Positions 24,665-33,482 of a DNA stretch of 64,000 nucleotides are shown here, piece by piece. The position numbers were made by a program, and so were the translations under genes. Numbering within the stretch: the stretch's first letter is position 1; each line of letters opens with the position of its first letter. The notes under the pieces are model-generated. The model was not told where the DNA came from, made no database searches, and was given only the letters and a program-made list of their open reading frames with translations. Source of the DNA: Stenotrophomonas sp. NA06056 (GTDB lineage: Bacteria > Pseudomonadota > Gammaproteobacteria > Xanthomonadales > Xanthomonadaceae); NCBI RefSeq assembly GCF_013364355.1, contig NZ_CP054931.1, positions 3,883,501-3,947,500 on the forward strand, in the 5' to 3' direction.

Positions 24665-25962
24665 GCACCCCGAACGAACCGCAGCTGCAGCGCGCGGTCA
24701 GCCGCTGGCAGATCGTCGGCCTGTCGATCAACGATGTGATCGGCAGCGGCATCTACCTGCTGCCGGCTGCCACGGTCGCCCTGCTCGGTCCCTTCAGCCT
24801 GTGGGGCGTGGTCGCCGCCGGCATCGTCGTCGCCCTGCTGGTGCTGTGCTACGCGCAGGCGGCCAGCTATTTCGACGAACCCGGTGGCAGCTACCTGTAC
24901 GCGCGCGAAGCCTTCGGCCGCTTTGCCGGCTTCGAGATCGGCTGGATGATCTGGCTGACCCGCATCAGCTCCGCCGCAGCGCTCAGCAATGCGCTGGCCG
25001 ACGCCGTGGCGCGGTTCTGGCCATGGGCAGCCGCAGGCATGGGTCGCATCGCGATCATCGTTGTTTCGCTCGGCTTCCTGACCGGGGTGAACATCATCGG
25101 CGTGCGCTCGGCCGCCCGCACCGGCATCGTGCTGGTGATCGGCAAGATGCTGCCGCTGCTGTTGTTCGTGGCCATCGGCGCGTTCTACATCGACCCGCAG
25201 CTCGCCTTCTCCGGGCAGCGCCCGGACCCGCACGACCTGCAGCGCATGGGTGAGGCGGCGCTGTTGCTGCTGTATGCCTATGCCGGGTTCGAGAACATCC
25301 CGGCCGCGGCCGGCGAGTACCGCAACCCACGCCGTGACATTCCCTTCGCGCTGATCACCATGATCGTCACCGTCACCGTGATCTATGCGGCGGTGCAGAT
25401 CGTGGCGCAAGGCACACTGCCCGGCCTGGCCAGCTCGGCCACGCCGCTGGCCGATGCCGCGTCCAGCTTCGGCGGCGAGGCGCTGGCACTGATCCTCACC
25501 GTGGGCGCAACCATCTCCATCCTCGGCACCAACAGCAACACGATGATGATGGGCCCGCGCTTCCTGTTCGCCCTGGCCCGCGACGGCTACGGCCCGAAGG
25601 TGCTGGCGCAGGTGCACCCGCGCTTCCGTACCCCGGCCGCGGCGATCTTCTGCCAGGGCCTGATCGCGCTCGGCCTGGCGCTGTCCGGGTCGTTCGTGCA
25701 GTTGGCGCTGTTGTCGATGACCACGCGGCTGTTCGCCTACATCGGTACTGCAGCAGCGGTGCTGGTACTGGCCAAGCGCTATGCGGACCGCCCCGGCGCG
25801 TTGAAGCTGCCCGGTGGTCCCTTGATTCCGGTGCTGGCCCTGCTGCTGTGCGTCGCCCTGTTCGCCAGCGCCAGCTGGCAGAACATCGCCGCTGCGTTGG
25901 TCGCGTTTGCGATCGGCGCCGTCATCTACAAACTGCCGCGCAAGGATGCCGCCGCGGATTGA
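24661..25962 (+). CDS. APC-superfamily amino-acid permease
   Basis: 433 residues with about 12 hydrophobic helices. APC hallmarks: INDVIGSGIYLLPA in helix 1, GGSYLYAREAFGRFAGFEIGW, and YAYAGFENIPAAAGEYRNPRRDIP in the helix 6-7 region. The start is a TTG at 24661 overlapping the previous gene's TGA (TTGA), with GGAAG upstream, which implies translational coupling. It is the only inner-membrane carrier in the salvage locus, so it is a candidate importer of released amino acids or dipeptides; substrate unproven. Confidence 0.9.
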   Translation: MSTPNEPQLQRAVSRWQIVGLSINDVIGSGIYLLPAATVALLGPFSLWGVVAAGIVVALLVLCYAQAASYFDEPGGSYLYAREAFGRFAGFEIGWMIWLTRISSAAALSNALADAVARFWPWAAAGMGRIAIIVVSLGFLTGVNIIGVRSAARTGIVLVIGKMLPLLLFVAIGAFYIDPQLAFSGQRPDPHDLQRMGEAALLLLYAYAGFENIPAAAGEYRNPRRDIPFALITMIVTVTVIYAAVQIVAQGTLPGLASSATPLADAASSFGGEALALILTVGATISILGTNSNTMMMGPRFLFALARDGYGPKVLAQVHPRFRTPAAAIFCQGLIALGLALSGSFVQLALLSMTTRLFAYIGTAAAVLVLAKRYADRPGALKLPGGPLIPVLALLLCVALFASASWQNIAAALVAFAIGAVIYKLPRKDAAAD

Positions 25963-26044
25963 CCTGGCGGTCACGCTGCCGGCCCGATGCGTTAACCGGC
26001 CGACAGGCACGATCAGGCTTCGTCCACTACGGAGCTTGTTGCCC

Positions 26045-26377
26045 ATGAGCCCTGACTACCAGATCCCCGGCCGCGTGCCGGAGGACGGCACCCCGCGCCA
26101 GGCGGTTTCAGACTACTGGCGCGATCGCTATACCAGCGAACCGTACTACGACAACCAGCTGTTCTTCGACGATTACGAGCCGGCCTACCAGATCGGCCAC
26201 TCCGCCCGCGCGCAGGACATGATCCGCGCGTACGAAGAGATTGAAGGTGAGCTGGAAACGCGTTGGGCGAAAGAACGCGGCAAGAGCCGGCTGGAATGGG
26301 CGCAGGCCCGCAGTGCCGTACGGCGCGGCTGGGAAGAAGCAGTGAATCTGGATCCGCGCCGGAACAGCGGCGGATAA
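26045..26377 (+). CDS. conserved hypothetical cytoplasmic protein
   Basis: 110 residues, acidic and rich in Tyr, Trp and Arg (VSDYWRDRYTSEPYYDNQLFF, DDYEPAYQIGHSARAQD). There is no signal peptide or membrane segment. It ends with a basic segment (ARSAVRRGWEEAVNLDPR). The pattern recalls small stress-type proteins placed near glycine-zipper genes in proteobacteria, but I do not recognise a named family. The ATG at 26045 has no strong ribosome site; earlier in-frame codons overlap the permease end. Confidence 0.65.
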   Translation: MSPDYQIPGRVPEDGTPRQAVSDYWRDRYTSEPYYDNQLFFDDYEPAYQIGHSARAQDMIRAYEEIEGELETRWAKERGKSRLEWAQARSAVRRGWEEAVNLDPRRNSGG

Positions 26378-26386
26378 CCATATCCT

Positions 26387-26507
26387 GTAGAGCCGAGCCC
26401 ATGCTCGGCTGACGCCTCAGCTGTAGAGCCAAGCCATGCTTGGCTGGGTTTCCGGAGTCGAGCCCGCCCGGCTGCCGATAAGCAGCCGAGCATGGGCTCG
26501 GTTCTAC
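26387..26507. repeat. cluster of three SMAG palindromes
   Basis: Elements at 26387-26410 (+), 26423-26445 (+) and 26484-26507 (-), all with AGCC(G/A)AGC arms. They fill the gap between convergent genes. Confidence 0.88.
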
Positions 26508-26516
26508 CTCCGCCGG

Positions 26517-26969
26517 TCAGTCCTGTTCCGGCAGCGGCGGAACCGACGAGCCGCGCTTGGGCTCGGCCGCGTTGGCGGCAATCAGGTCGCGGGTGTTCTT
26601 CTGCACCGCCACCGCGCCGAACAGCGACAGCGCGAACGCCATGCCATAGAAGCCCTTTTCGCTCAGCACCAGGGTGGCGTTCCACAGACCGACCAGCAGC
26701 AGCAACAACGCCGACAGCAGCGCGAACCAGCACAGCGCGTAGTACAGGCCGCTCACCGGAATGCCTTCGACGCGGTCGCGCACGCTCTTCTGCAGCGATA
26801 CCGCCGCGAACAGGCCGAACAGCAGCAGGGTCAGGTAGTAGCCTTTCTCGTTCAGCGGCATTTCGGCATTGAACAGCCCTACCAGGTAGGCCACCGCGCC
26901 CAGCAGCAGGGCCACCCACGAGGCGGCAATGAAGGCGGGCGAGGGTCGATGGATGATCGGTGCGTTCAT
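26517..26969 (-). CDS. YiaA/YiaB-like four-helix inner-membrane protein
   Basis: 150 residues with four hydrophobic helices in two similar halves: [21 protein letters not shown]...[27 protein letters not shown] and [22 protein letters not shown]...[27 protein letters not shown]. The internal repeat with (N/S)EKG(Y/F)Y and LQK/VQK(S/N)(V/T)RD is the signature of the YiaAB two-helix domain. Function is unknown. The start at 26969 ([11 protein letters not shown]) is the only one that gives this clean architecture. Confidence 0.87.
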   Translation of the reverse strand: MNAPIIHRPSPAFIAASWVALLLGAVAYLVGLFNAEMPLNEKGYYLTLLLFGLFAAVSLQKSVRDRVEGIPVSGLYYALCWFALLSALLLLLVGLWNATLVLSEKGFYGMAFALSLFGAVAVQKNTRDLIAANAAEPKRGSSVPPLPEQD

Positions 26970-27140
26970 TGCAGTTCCTTGGCGGTCAGGCGGGCATGCT
27001 TTGCCCGGGCGACAACACCCTAGACCATCCGCGCCATGGCGCACAGGGGGGAGCAGGACCTTCGGGCCACGACCGTCACTGCACCGGTGGTATACAAAGG
27101 AGAGCCTGGCCATCCGCATCCCCTTCCGCTGGAGATACCC

Positions 27141-28307
27141 ATGACCCGCACACCCCTGCTGCTCGCGCTCGGCCTGCTGCCGATCCTTGCCACCACCGCC
27201 TGCAATGCGGCCGGTCCTGATGCGACAGGCCAGAAGGCCTCGGCGACCGCCGCAACCACCGCCGACCAGCGCCCTTTCACCGCCACCGAGGTCAGCCGCT
27301 TCGACCAGCCGTGGGCGATGACCTTCCTGCCCGATGGCAGCCTGCTGGTCACCGAGAAGCGCGGCAAACTGCAGCGCCTGGACCTGGCCAGTGGCCAGAA
27401 ACATGAGATTGCCGGTGTACCCAAGGTCGCGTACGGCGGCCAGGGTGGTTTCGGCGACGTGATCCTGCATCCGGATTTCGCCCGCAACCACGTGGTCTAC
27501 GTCAGCTATGCCGAGGAAGGCACGCTGGATACGCGCGGCGCGGCCGTGGCCCGTGCCACCCTCGCCCTGAATGCCGACGGTGGCGGCCAGCTGAAAGATC
27601 TGAAGGTGATCTGGCGACAGACACCGAAGGTCAGTGGCGAAGGCCACTACGGCCACCGCCTGGCCTTCGGCCCCGACGGCAAGCTGTGGATCAGTTCCAG
27701 CGAACGGCAGAAGTTCGATCCTGCGCAGGACATGAGCGGCAACCTGGGCAAGATCATCCGCCTCAACGACGACGGCAGCCTGCCGGCCGACAATCCGTTC
27801 GCCTCGCAGGGTGGCGTGGCCGCGCAGGTATGGTCGCTGGGCCACCGCAATGTGCTGGGCATTGCCTTCGATGCCAACGGCAAGCTGTGGGCGCAGGAAA
27901 TGGGTCCGGCCGGCGGCGATGAGCTGAACCTGATCGTGCGTGGTGCCAACTACGGCTACCCGATCGTCTCCAACGGCGACCACTACGATGGCCGTCCGAT
28001 TCCCGACCACGACACCCGCCCGGAGTTCGCCGCACCGAAGGTGACCTGGAACCCGGTTATTTCCCCGGCCGGCCTGATGTTCTACAGCGGCACCCTGTTC
28101 CCGCAATGGAAGGGCAGCGCCTTCATCGGTGGCCTGTCGTCCACGTCGCTGGTGCGCGTCAGCTTTGATGGCGACACCGCACGCGAAGCCGACCGCTTCA
28201 ACATGGGCGAGCGCATCCGTGAGGTGGAACAGGGCCCGGATGGCGCGCTGTGGCTGCTGGAAGACGGCAGCAAGGCACGGCTGCTGAAGCTCACGCCGAA
28301 GGCCTGA
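27141..28307 (+). CDS. PQQ-dependent aldose sugar dehydrogenase family lipoprotein
   Basis: 388 residues. It starts with a lipoprotein signal ([13 protein letters not shown], Cys at the lipobox). The body is the six-bladed propeller of soluble aldose sugar dehydrogenases (YliI/Asd): [65 protein letters not shown] and [15 protein letters not shown]. It should oxidise aldoses in the periplasm using PQQ. PQQ synthesis genes are not in the window. The ATG at 27141 follows GGAG. Confidence 0.92.
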   Translation: MTRTPLLLALGLLPILATTACNAAGPDATGQKASATAATTADQRPFTATEVSRFDQPWAMTFLPDGSLLVTEKRGKLQRLDLASGQKHEIAGVPKVAYGGQGGFGDVILHPDFARNHVVYVSYAEEGTLDTRGAAVARATLALNADGGGQLKDLKVIWRQTPKVSGEGHYGHRLAFGPDGKLWISSSERQKFDPAQDMSGNLGKIIRLNDDGSLPADNPFASQGGVAAQVWSLGHRNVLGIAFDANGKLWAQEMGPAGGDELNLIVRGANYGYPIVSNGDHYDGRPIPDHDTRPEFAAPKVTWNPVISPAGLMFYSGTLFPQWKGSAFIGGLSSTSLVRVSFDGDTAREADRFNMGERIREVEQGPDGALWLLEDGSKARLLKLTPKA

Positions 28308-28326
28308 TTGGCCTGATTGGCCGGGT

Positions 28327-28349
28327 TGCCGGCCAGCGGCCGGCACTAA
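28327..28349 (-). repeat. SMAG palindrome, variant core
   Basis: TGCCGGCC-AGC-GGCCGGCA with core CTAA instead of CTAC on the plus strand, 20 bases past the dehydrogenase stop. Confidence 0.78.
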
Positions 28350-28357
28350 CGATCTGG

Positions 28358-28387
28358 AACGGCCCCGCATGCGGGGCCGTTTGATTT
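28358..28387. terminator. bidirectional terminator between convergent genes
   Basis: An 11-bp stem AACGGCCCCGC/GCGGGGCCGTT with a 2-base loop, followed by TTGATTT on the plus strand; it ends at the stop of the convergent lipoprotein gene. Confidence 0.75.
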
Positions 28388-28977
28388 CATTGGATGGTGA
28401 TGACCTTCACTTCCGTGCGCGTGCAGGCCTTGTCCAGGCACTGGCCATTCAACCAGACCTGGCCATCGCCGATCATCACGCCCTGCTGGTTGACGAACAC
28501 GTTGCCGAACTCCTGCGCGGACACGGCCTTGACCACCGCCGGGGTGATGATCTTTTCGTAGTTGCGCTGGAACTCACCGGGTCCGGTGATCTTCTTTCCA
28601 CCGCTGATGTTCAGCGGGAAACGTACTTCTTCAACCACGGCGGGACGGTCGCCGGCGACCACGGCGGTCTTGAAGGCATTGAATACTTTTTCATACTGCG
28701 CCGCATCGCCAAGCAGCGTTTCGATGCGGGCGCGGGCGTCGCCTGCGGCGGGCTCGACGGCGGGGGAAGCCTCGGCCGGCGTCGCCGCCGCATCCGTCGC
28801 GTGTTCCGCCGCAGCCTGCGGCGCCGCAACGGCATCCGGCGTGGTGCTGGCGGCCGCCTCAGCTGGCGTCGCGCCGGTCATCGGCGGTGGCGCATCGGCG
28901 GCGGGTTCGGCTGGCGGAGCCGGCTGCGAACAGGCGGCCAGCAGCAAGGCCGGAATCAGGAAAGCAATCTTGCGCAT
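28387..28977 (-). CDS. lipoprotein, unknown function
   Basis: 196 residues. Lipoprotein signal [16 protein letters not shown] with lipobox LAAC, a long Ala/Pro-rich linker (residues 18-80), then a compact C-terminal domain with [30 protein letters not shown] and [18 protein letters not shown]. The last block resembles small nuclear-transport-factor-like domains that end in a Trp-Leu segment, but that is only impression. Two Cys near the C-terminus (QCLDKACT) could be disulfide bonded. The start at 28977 is set by the lipobox; the earlier in-frame ATG overlaps repeats. Confidence 0.78.
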   Translation of the reverse strand: MRKIAFLIPALLLAACSQPAPPAEPAADAPPPMTGATPAEAAASTTPDAVAAPQAAAEHATDAAATPAEASPAVEPAAGDARARIETLLGDAAQYEKVFNAFKTAVVAGDRPAVVEEVRFPLNISGGKKITGPGEFQRNYEKIITPAVVKAVSAQEFGNVFVNQQGVMIGDGQVWLNGQCLDKACTRTEVKVITIQ

Positions 28978-29008
28978 GCGCGAGCTCCATCGGATCGAAA
29001 CGCCGATG

Positions 29009-29095
29009 GTAGCGCCGGGCCATGCCCGGCGTGTTCGTGCACCGTGAGCAAGGCATCGCCCGGCACGCCACAGTAGATCCACGCCATGCGTGGAT
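29009..29095 (+). repeat. two SMAG palindromes in direct orientation
   Basis: GTAG at 29009 with CGCCGGGC arms and GTAG at 29073 with ATCCACGC arms, just upstream of the lipoprotein gene and just past the glucosidase stop. Confidence 0.88.
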
Positions 29096-29105
29096 GCTCT
29101 ACCGA

Positions 29106-31280
29106 TCAGGCCTTCAGCAGCTCGAACTGCACCGCGTCACCGGCCATCGACGAAGCGCACACCCACACATCGAACAGACCCGGCTCGGCACGCAGCACGC
29201 CGTCGCGGCCGGTGAATGCCAGCTGCTCGCGGGCCAGGGTGAACACCACCTCGGTCGACTCGCCCGGCTGCAGGGCCACCTTGCGGAAGTCCTTCAGTTC
29301 ACGCACCGGGCGCACGCGGCTGGCCACGCGGTCGTGGATGTACAGCTGCACCACTTCTTCGCCGGCCACGTTGCCGGTGTTGGTCAGCGTGGTGGTCAGG
29401 GTCAGGGTGTCGTCCCAGCCGACGCGCACACTGCTCAGCTGCGGCACGCCGTAGGCAAAGGTGGTGAAACCGATGCCGTGGCCAAACGGATACAGCGGCT
29501 CGTTCGGAATCTCGCGCCAGCGCGCCTTGAACTCCGACATGGTCGGCAGTTCCGGGCGGCCGGTGCGCGGGTGGTTGTAGAAGTACGGCTGCTGGCCGGA
29601 CACCTGCGGGAAGCTGACCGGCAGGCGGCCAGACGGGCTGTAATCGCCGAACAGCACATCGGCCACGGCATGACCGGTCTGCGTGCCCAGGTACCAGGTG
29701 ATGGCCACGGCATGCGCATTGCGCACCGCGCCCTGCAGGGCCAGCGCGCGACCATTGCGCAGCAGCACCACCAGCGGCTTGCCGGTCATCGCCACGGCCT
29801 CGGCCAGCGCCTGCTGTGCCGGCGGCAGGGTGATCTCCACGCGCGACTGCGCCTCGCCGCTGTAACGCTGCGGCTCGCCCAGCGCCAGCACCACCACGTC
29901 GGCACGCAGCGCCGCCGCAACGGCCGCTTCGGTGCCACCGGCAATGGCCACTTCCAGTTCGCAACCCGGCACCACTTCCAGCAGTGTTTCATCGCCGATG
30001 GCGGCGCGCACGCCGGTTTCCAGGTCAATGTAGCGCTGCTTGTCGCCGAACAGGGTCCAGCAGCCTTCAATGTTCTCGCGGTCCTGCACGAACGGGCCGA
30101 TCAGGGCGATCTTCTGCCCACTCTTCTGCAGCGGCAGCACGCCGTCACGGTTGTTCAGCAGCACGATCGAACGACGCGCAGCATCACGCGACAGTTCGTC
30201 ATGCGCGGCGATGTGCGAGGTATCGGCTTCGCGCGCCGGGTCCAGCGAACGGTAAGGGTCGTCGAACAGGCCGATGGTTTCCTTCAACCACAGGATGCGG
30301 CGCACGCCTTCGTCCAGCACAGCCATCGGCACTTCGCCGCTCTCGACCAGGCCCGGCAGGTGCTCGGCGTAGAAACCGCTCTGCATGCTCAGGTCGAGGC
30401 CGGCGGTGAACGCCTTGGCGGTGGCATCGCGGTCGTCGGCGGCGTAGCCGTGCGCGACCAGCTCCATGTCGGCGGTGTAGTCGGAAATCACCACGCCCGG
30501 GAACTTCCACTCACCGCGCAGGATGTCGGTCAGCAGCTCGGCATTGGCACTGGCCGGCACGCCGTTGATGTCGTTGAACGAGGACATCACCGTGATCGCG
30601 CCGGCATCGAAGGCGGCCTTGAACGGCGGCAGGTGCACATCGCGCAGGGTCTGCGGCGAGATGTCGACCATGTTGTATTCCATGCCGGCCATCACCGCGC
30701 CATAGGCGGCGAAGTGCTTGGGCGTGGCCAGCAGCGAATCGGCGGCGCGCAGGTCGCTGCCCTGGAAGCCGCGCACGCGGGCGGCGGCAAAGGCACAGCC
30801 CAGTACGACGTCCTCACCGGCACCTTCGGCGCCACGGCCCCAGCGCTGGTCGCGGGCGATGTCCACGGCCGGTGCGTAGGTCCAGTGCAGGCCGGCGGCG
30901 GTGGCTTCGACGGCGGTGGCGCGCGCGGTGCGCTCGGCCAGGTCCGGCTCGAAGCTGGCGGCCTCGCCCAGCGGAATCGGAAACACGGTGCGCATGCCGT
31001 GGATGACGTCGGCGGCCAGGATCACCGGGATGCCCAGGCGGCTCTCCTCGGTGGCGACCTGCTGGATGCGGCGGCCGAGCTCGGCGCCAACACCGTTGAA
31101 CAGCGAGCCGACCTTGCCCTCGCGCACCTGCTGCAGCACCTGATCGGCATTGCGCACGTTGGCTTCCGGGTTCACGTCCGGGGCGAACGGGCGGACCATG
31201 TCCGCGAAGACACCCAGTTGGCCGACTTTTTCCTCGACGGTCATCTGGGCAATGAGGGATTCGATGCGATCGGAGGCCAC
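29106..31280 (-). CDS. bglX: GH3 family beta-glucosidase, BglX-like without signal peptide
   Basis: 724 residues. The N-terminal TIM barrel has MTVEEKVGQLG, FPIPLGEAASF, TPKHFAAYGAV and the nucleophile segment VVISDYTADMEL (Asp267). The middle alpha/beta sandwich contains RRSIVLLNNRDGVLPL, and the C-terminal FnIII-like domain PGESTEVVFTL. It hydrolyses terminal beta-glucosides or xylosides. BglX is usually periplasmic, but here no signal peptide precedes the barrel, so a cytoplasmic enzyme is predicted from a GTG start at 31280 (AGGACT eight bases upstream). A LacI-type operator lies 14 bases further up. Confidence 0.9.
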   Translation of the reverse strand: MASDRIESLIAQMTVEEKVGQLGVFADMVRPFAPDVNPEANVRNADQVLQQVREGKVGSLFNGVGAELGRRIQQVATEESRLGIPVILAADVIHGMRTVFPIPLGEAASFEPDLAERTARATAVEATAAGLHWTYAPAVDIARDQRWGRGAEGAGEDVVLGCAFAAARVRGFQGSDLRAADSLLATPKHFAAYGAVMAGMEYNMVDISPQTLRDVHLPPFKAAFDAGAITVMSSFNDINGVPASANAELLTDILRGEWKFPGVVISDYTADMELVAHGYAADDRDATAKAFTAGLDLSMQSGFYAEHLPGLVESGEVPMAVLDEGVRRILWLKETIGLFDDPYRSLDPAREADTSHIAAHDELSRDAARRSIVLLNNRDGVLPLQKSGQKIALIGPFVQDRENIEGCWTLFGDKQRYIDLETGVRAAIGDETLLEVVPGCELEVAIAGGTEAAVAAALRADVVVLALGEPQRYSGEAQSRVEITLPPAQQALAEAVAMTGKPLVVLLRNGRALALQGAVRNAHAVAITWYLGTQTGHAVADVLFGDYSPSGRLPVSFPQVSGQQPYFYNHPRTGRPELPTMSEFKARWREIPNEPLYPFGHGIGFTTFAYGVPQLSSVRVGWDDTLTLTTTLTNTGNVAGEEVVQLYIHDRVASRVRPVRELKDFRKVALQPGESTEVVFTLAREQLAFTGRDGVLRAEPGLFDVWVCASSMAGDAVQFELLKA

Positions 31281-31293
31281 CGGCAGTCCTTGA

Positions 31294-31307
31294 TGAAAAC
31301 GTTTACA
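31294..31307. promoter_or_regulatory. LacI-family-type operator upstream of bglX
   Basis: TGAAAACGTTTACA is close to the LacI/PurR/CcpA-type consensus with the central CG. It lies 14 bases upstream of the GTG, where bound repressor would block initiation or elongation. No LacI gene is in the window. Confidence 0.5.
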
Positions 31308-31408
31308 AGCCCGGCATTCTAGCGATCCCGAGCGATTTGGCGAGAGGTTTCGTCATTCAGTTTCAGCCACCAGCCGGATCCGTACGGTCCGGCCGGGGGC
31401 ATCGCAGC

Positions 31409-32680
31409 TTACTCCGAGCCGGCCAACTGGCGCTGCCCGGCCATCAACATGGCGTCGCTGGAGGCCTGGAACACCCGCAGGCCAAAGGCCGGCAGGATCG
31501 CCAGCAGGTGGTCGAAGATGTCCGACTGCACGGCCTCGTACTCGCCCCAGGCGGTGCTGCGGGTGAAGCAGTACAGCTCCAGCGGCAGGCCTTCGGTGGT
31601 CGGCTGCAGCTGGCGCACCAGCAGGGTCATGTCGGTGTGGATGCCCGGGTGGCTGGCCAGGTAGCGATCCACATAGGCACGGAAGGTACCCAGGTTGGTG
31701 ACCCGACGGCTGTTGACCTCGGCCACGCCCTGCTCGCGCAGGCGCCCGTTCCACTGGCCCAGCTCCTGCTGCTTGCCGCGCAGGTAGTCGCCCAGCAGGG
31801 CGAACTGACCGAGGAAGGCCAGGTCGTCCTCTTCCATGAAACGCACGCTGTGCTGGTCCAGGTACAGCGCGCGCTTGATCCGGCGGCCACCCGCTTCCTG
31901 CATGCCGCGCCAGTTCTTGAACGACTCGGTCACCAGCTTCTTGGTCGGGATGGTGGTGATCGTCTTGTCGAAGTTCTGCACGGTGACGGTATGCAGGGCG
32001 ATATCGATGACATCGCCATCGGCATTCTGGCTGGGCATCTCGATCCAGTCGCCGATGCGCACGCGGCCATCGCCACTGATCTGCACGCTGGCCACCAGCG
32101 ACAGGATGGTGTCCTGGAAGATCAGCATCAGTACCGCGGTGGCCGCGCCCAGGCCGGTGACCAATGGCCCCAGCTTCACCCCCAGCAGGGTGGCAACGAT
32201 GGACAGGCCGGCGGCCACGAACACCACGATCTTGACCACCTGCAGGTAGCCCTTGATCGGCTTGTTGCGTGCATCGGGCTTGCGCTCGTACAGGCTGTTG
32301 GCCGCATCCAGCGCATGCGAGAACGCCATCGACACGGTCAGTACCGCCCACACGATGCACAGCTTGATGATGACGTTGACCAGGCTTGGCGGCAGGTCAG
32401 GAATGAGGGTGATGCCCGAGGCGATCACCTGGCTGGGCACCACGTTGGACAGGCGCGCGATGACCCGCATCAGGTGACTGCCACGCCCGGACTCGGCGCC
32501 CGGCAGCCGCTGCAGCAGGCGTCGCAGGCCGCGCACCAGGATGCGCTTGGTCACCCAGTTGGCCAGGCCAGCTGCAATCAGCAGGGCCGAGATCATCAAC
32601 GCCAGATAGGCGCCAGGATAGGGTTCCAGTGTGTTCTGCAGCTGTTCCAGCCACTGTACCGCCACCACTGCGTCCACCAT
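31409..32680 (-). CDS. MscS-family mechanosensitive channel (YbdG-like)
   Basis: 423 residues. Several N-terminal helices (YLALMISALLIAAGLANWVTK, LVNVIIKLCIVWAVLTVSMAF, VVKIVVFVAAGLSIVATLLG), then the pore-lining helix with GLGAATAVLMLIFQDTILSLV and the beta domain GDGRVRIGDWIEM, typical of MscS. The long segment with LYLDQHSVRFMEEDDL and the overall length fit the YbdG branch, a low-abundance channel active under mild hypo-osmotic stress. It resides in the inner membrane. It stands alone. Confidence 0.92.
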   Translation of the reverse strand: MVDAVVAVQWLEQLQNTLEPYPGAYLALMISALLIAAGLANWVTKRILVRGLRRLLQRLPGAESGRGSHLMRVIARLSNVVPSQVIASGITLIPDLPPSLVNVIIKLCIVWAVLTVSMAFSHALDAANSLYERKPDARNKPIKGYLQVVKIVVFVAAGLSIVATLLGVKLGPLVTGLGAATAVLMLIFQDTILSLVASVQISGDGRVRIGDWIEMPSQNADGDVIDIALHTVTVQNFDKTITTIPTKKLVTESFKNWRGMQEAGGRRIKRALYLDQHSVRFMEEDDLAFLGQFALLGDYLRGKQQELGQWNGRLREQGVAEVNSRRVTNLGTFRAYVDRYLASHPGIHTDMTLLVRQLQPTTEGLPLELYCFTRSTAWGEYEAVQSDIFDHLLAILPAFGLRVFQASSDAMLMAGQRQLAGSE

Positions 32681-32711
32681 CGGTTGTCTCCTTTTTCATT
32701 GCTGCTGAGGT

Positions 32712-32734
32712 TGCCGGCCAGCGGCCGGCACTAC
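32712..32734 (-). repeat. SMAG palindrome
   Basis: TGCCGGCC-AGC-GGCCGGCA followed by CTAC; between folB and the channel gene. Confidence 0.9.
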
Positions 32735-32769
32735 CGGGGTACTGGCCTGGGCCCGGCACGACCGGGACG

Positions 32770-33123
32770 TCAGTCCCGCGTGCGCTCGATGATCACCCCG
32801 ACCGCGCGCGCGCCGCGCACCGCGCCGGGCTTGCTCAGCTTCAGGCGCAGCCACTTCACGTCGAACTCGTCCAGCACGATCTGAGCGCAACGCTCGGCCA
32901 AGGTTTCGACCAAGCCGAATTCCGATTCGCGCACGAACTGCTCCAGGCGCTTGCTGACCGCCTTGTAGTTCAGGGTATGGGCAATGTCATCGCTGGCCGC
33001 CGGACGACGGTTGTCGAAGCCCATCTCCAGGTCGAACACCAGGTCCTGGCGGATCCGCCGTTCCCAATCGTAGATGCCGATCAGGGCGTCGATCGTCAGC
33101 CCTTCGATGAAAACCTTGTCCAT
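32770..33123 (-). CDS. folB: dihydroneopterin aldolase
   Basis: 117 residues, full length. FolB hallmarks: IDALIGIYDWERRIRQDLVFDLEM at the start (Tyr and Glu that bind the pterin), TLNYKAVSKRL, and VETLAERCAQIVL, followed by LRLKLSKPGAVRGARAVGV with the catalytic Lys. It converts 7,8-dihydroneopterin to 6-hydroxymethyl-dihydropterin for folate synthesis in the cytoplasm. The ATG at 33123 is the family start. The gene is usually a neighbour of tsaD in gammaproteobacteria; here a 1-kb segment with an Abi-like gene separates them. Confidence 0.95.
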   Translation of the reverse strand: MDKVFIEGLTIDALIGIYDWERRIRQDLVFDLEMGFDNRRPAASDDIAHTLNYKAVSKRLEQFVRESEFGLVETLAERCAQIVLDEFDVKWLRLKLSKPGAVRGARAVGVIIERTRD

Positions 33124-33220
33124 TGCGGTTACCAGCCGGAAAACAGGCGGTCATGGTAACGGGACGGCGGTGAGCCTGCCCGGAACGGGCGGTGAGCGGC
33201 CGGCAGGGACACGGCTTCAG

Positions 33221-33314
33221 AAAAGACAAAGGGCCCCACTAGCAGGGCCCTTTGGTACTACCGTTTGTCCCCGGGGGGAGCTGGAATCCAGCCGCAAGTC
33301 CCGGTGGCGCAGGC
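33221..33314 (-). ncRNA. candidate small RNA, divergent from the Abi-like gene
   Basis: On the minus strand, TTGACC (33343-33348) and CCTAAT (33321-33326) with a 16-base spacer form a good sigma-70 promoter. About 94 bases later a 10-bp hairpin CAAAGGGCCC type (33227-33254) is followed by TTTGTCTTTTC, a terminator. Between them are GCTGGA/TCCAGC and a C-rich run (CTCCCCCC) that could be a loop. No coding frame is convincing. Together they define a stand-alone transcript in the gene-free stretch 33124-33482. Confidence 0.5.
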
Positions 33315-33482
33315 ACGCAGATTAGGCAAGGACCAGATCGCCGGTCAAGGCCAGTTCCGACAGGGCAGGTCAGGTATTCGTCCGAGGCGAAACACAGAAA
33401 ATCAGCCGCGCGTACAACGACGTTCCCTGATGGTCGCCGCCGCCCACTCTCGCGAACATCGATCCCTCCTTCACCACCGCAC

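Noticed and set aside
26517..28370. 617-codon minus frame covering the PQQ dehydrogenase region
   Set aside because: Only the last 150 codons (from 26969) form a real membrane protein; the upstream part is antisense to the dehydrogenase gene.
29022..31322. 766-codon open frame antisense to the GH3 gene
   Set aside because: Low-complexity His/Gln/Arg-rich translation with no motif; the GH3 frame on the other strand is complete.
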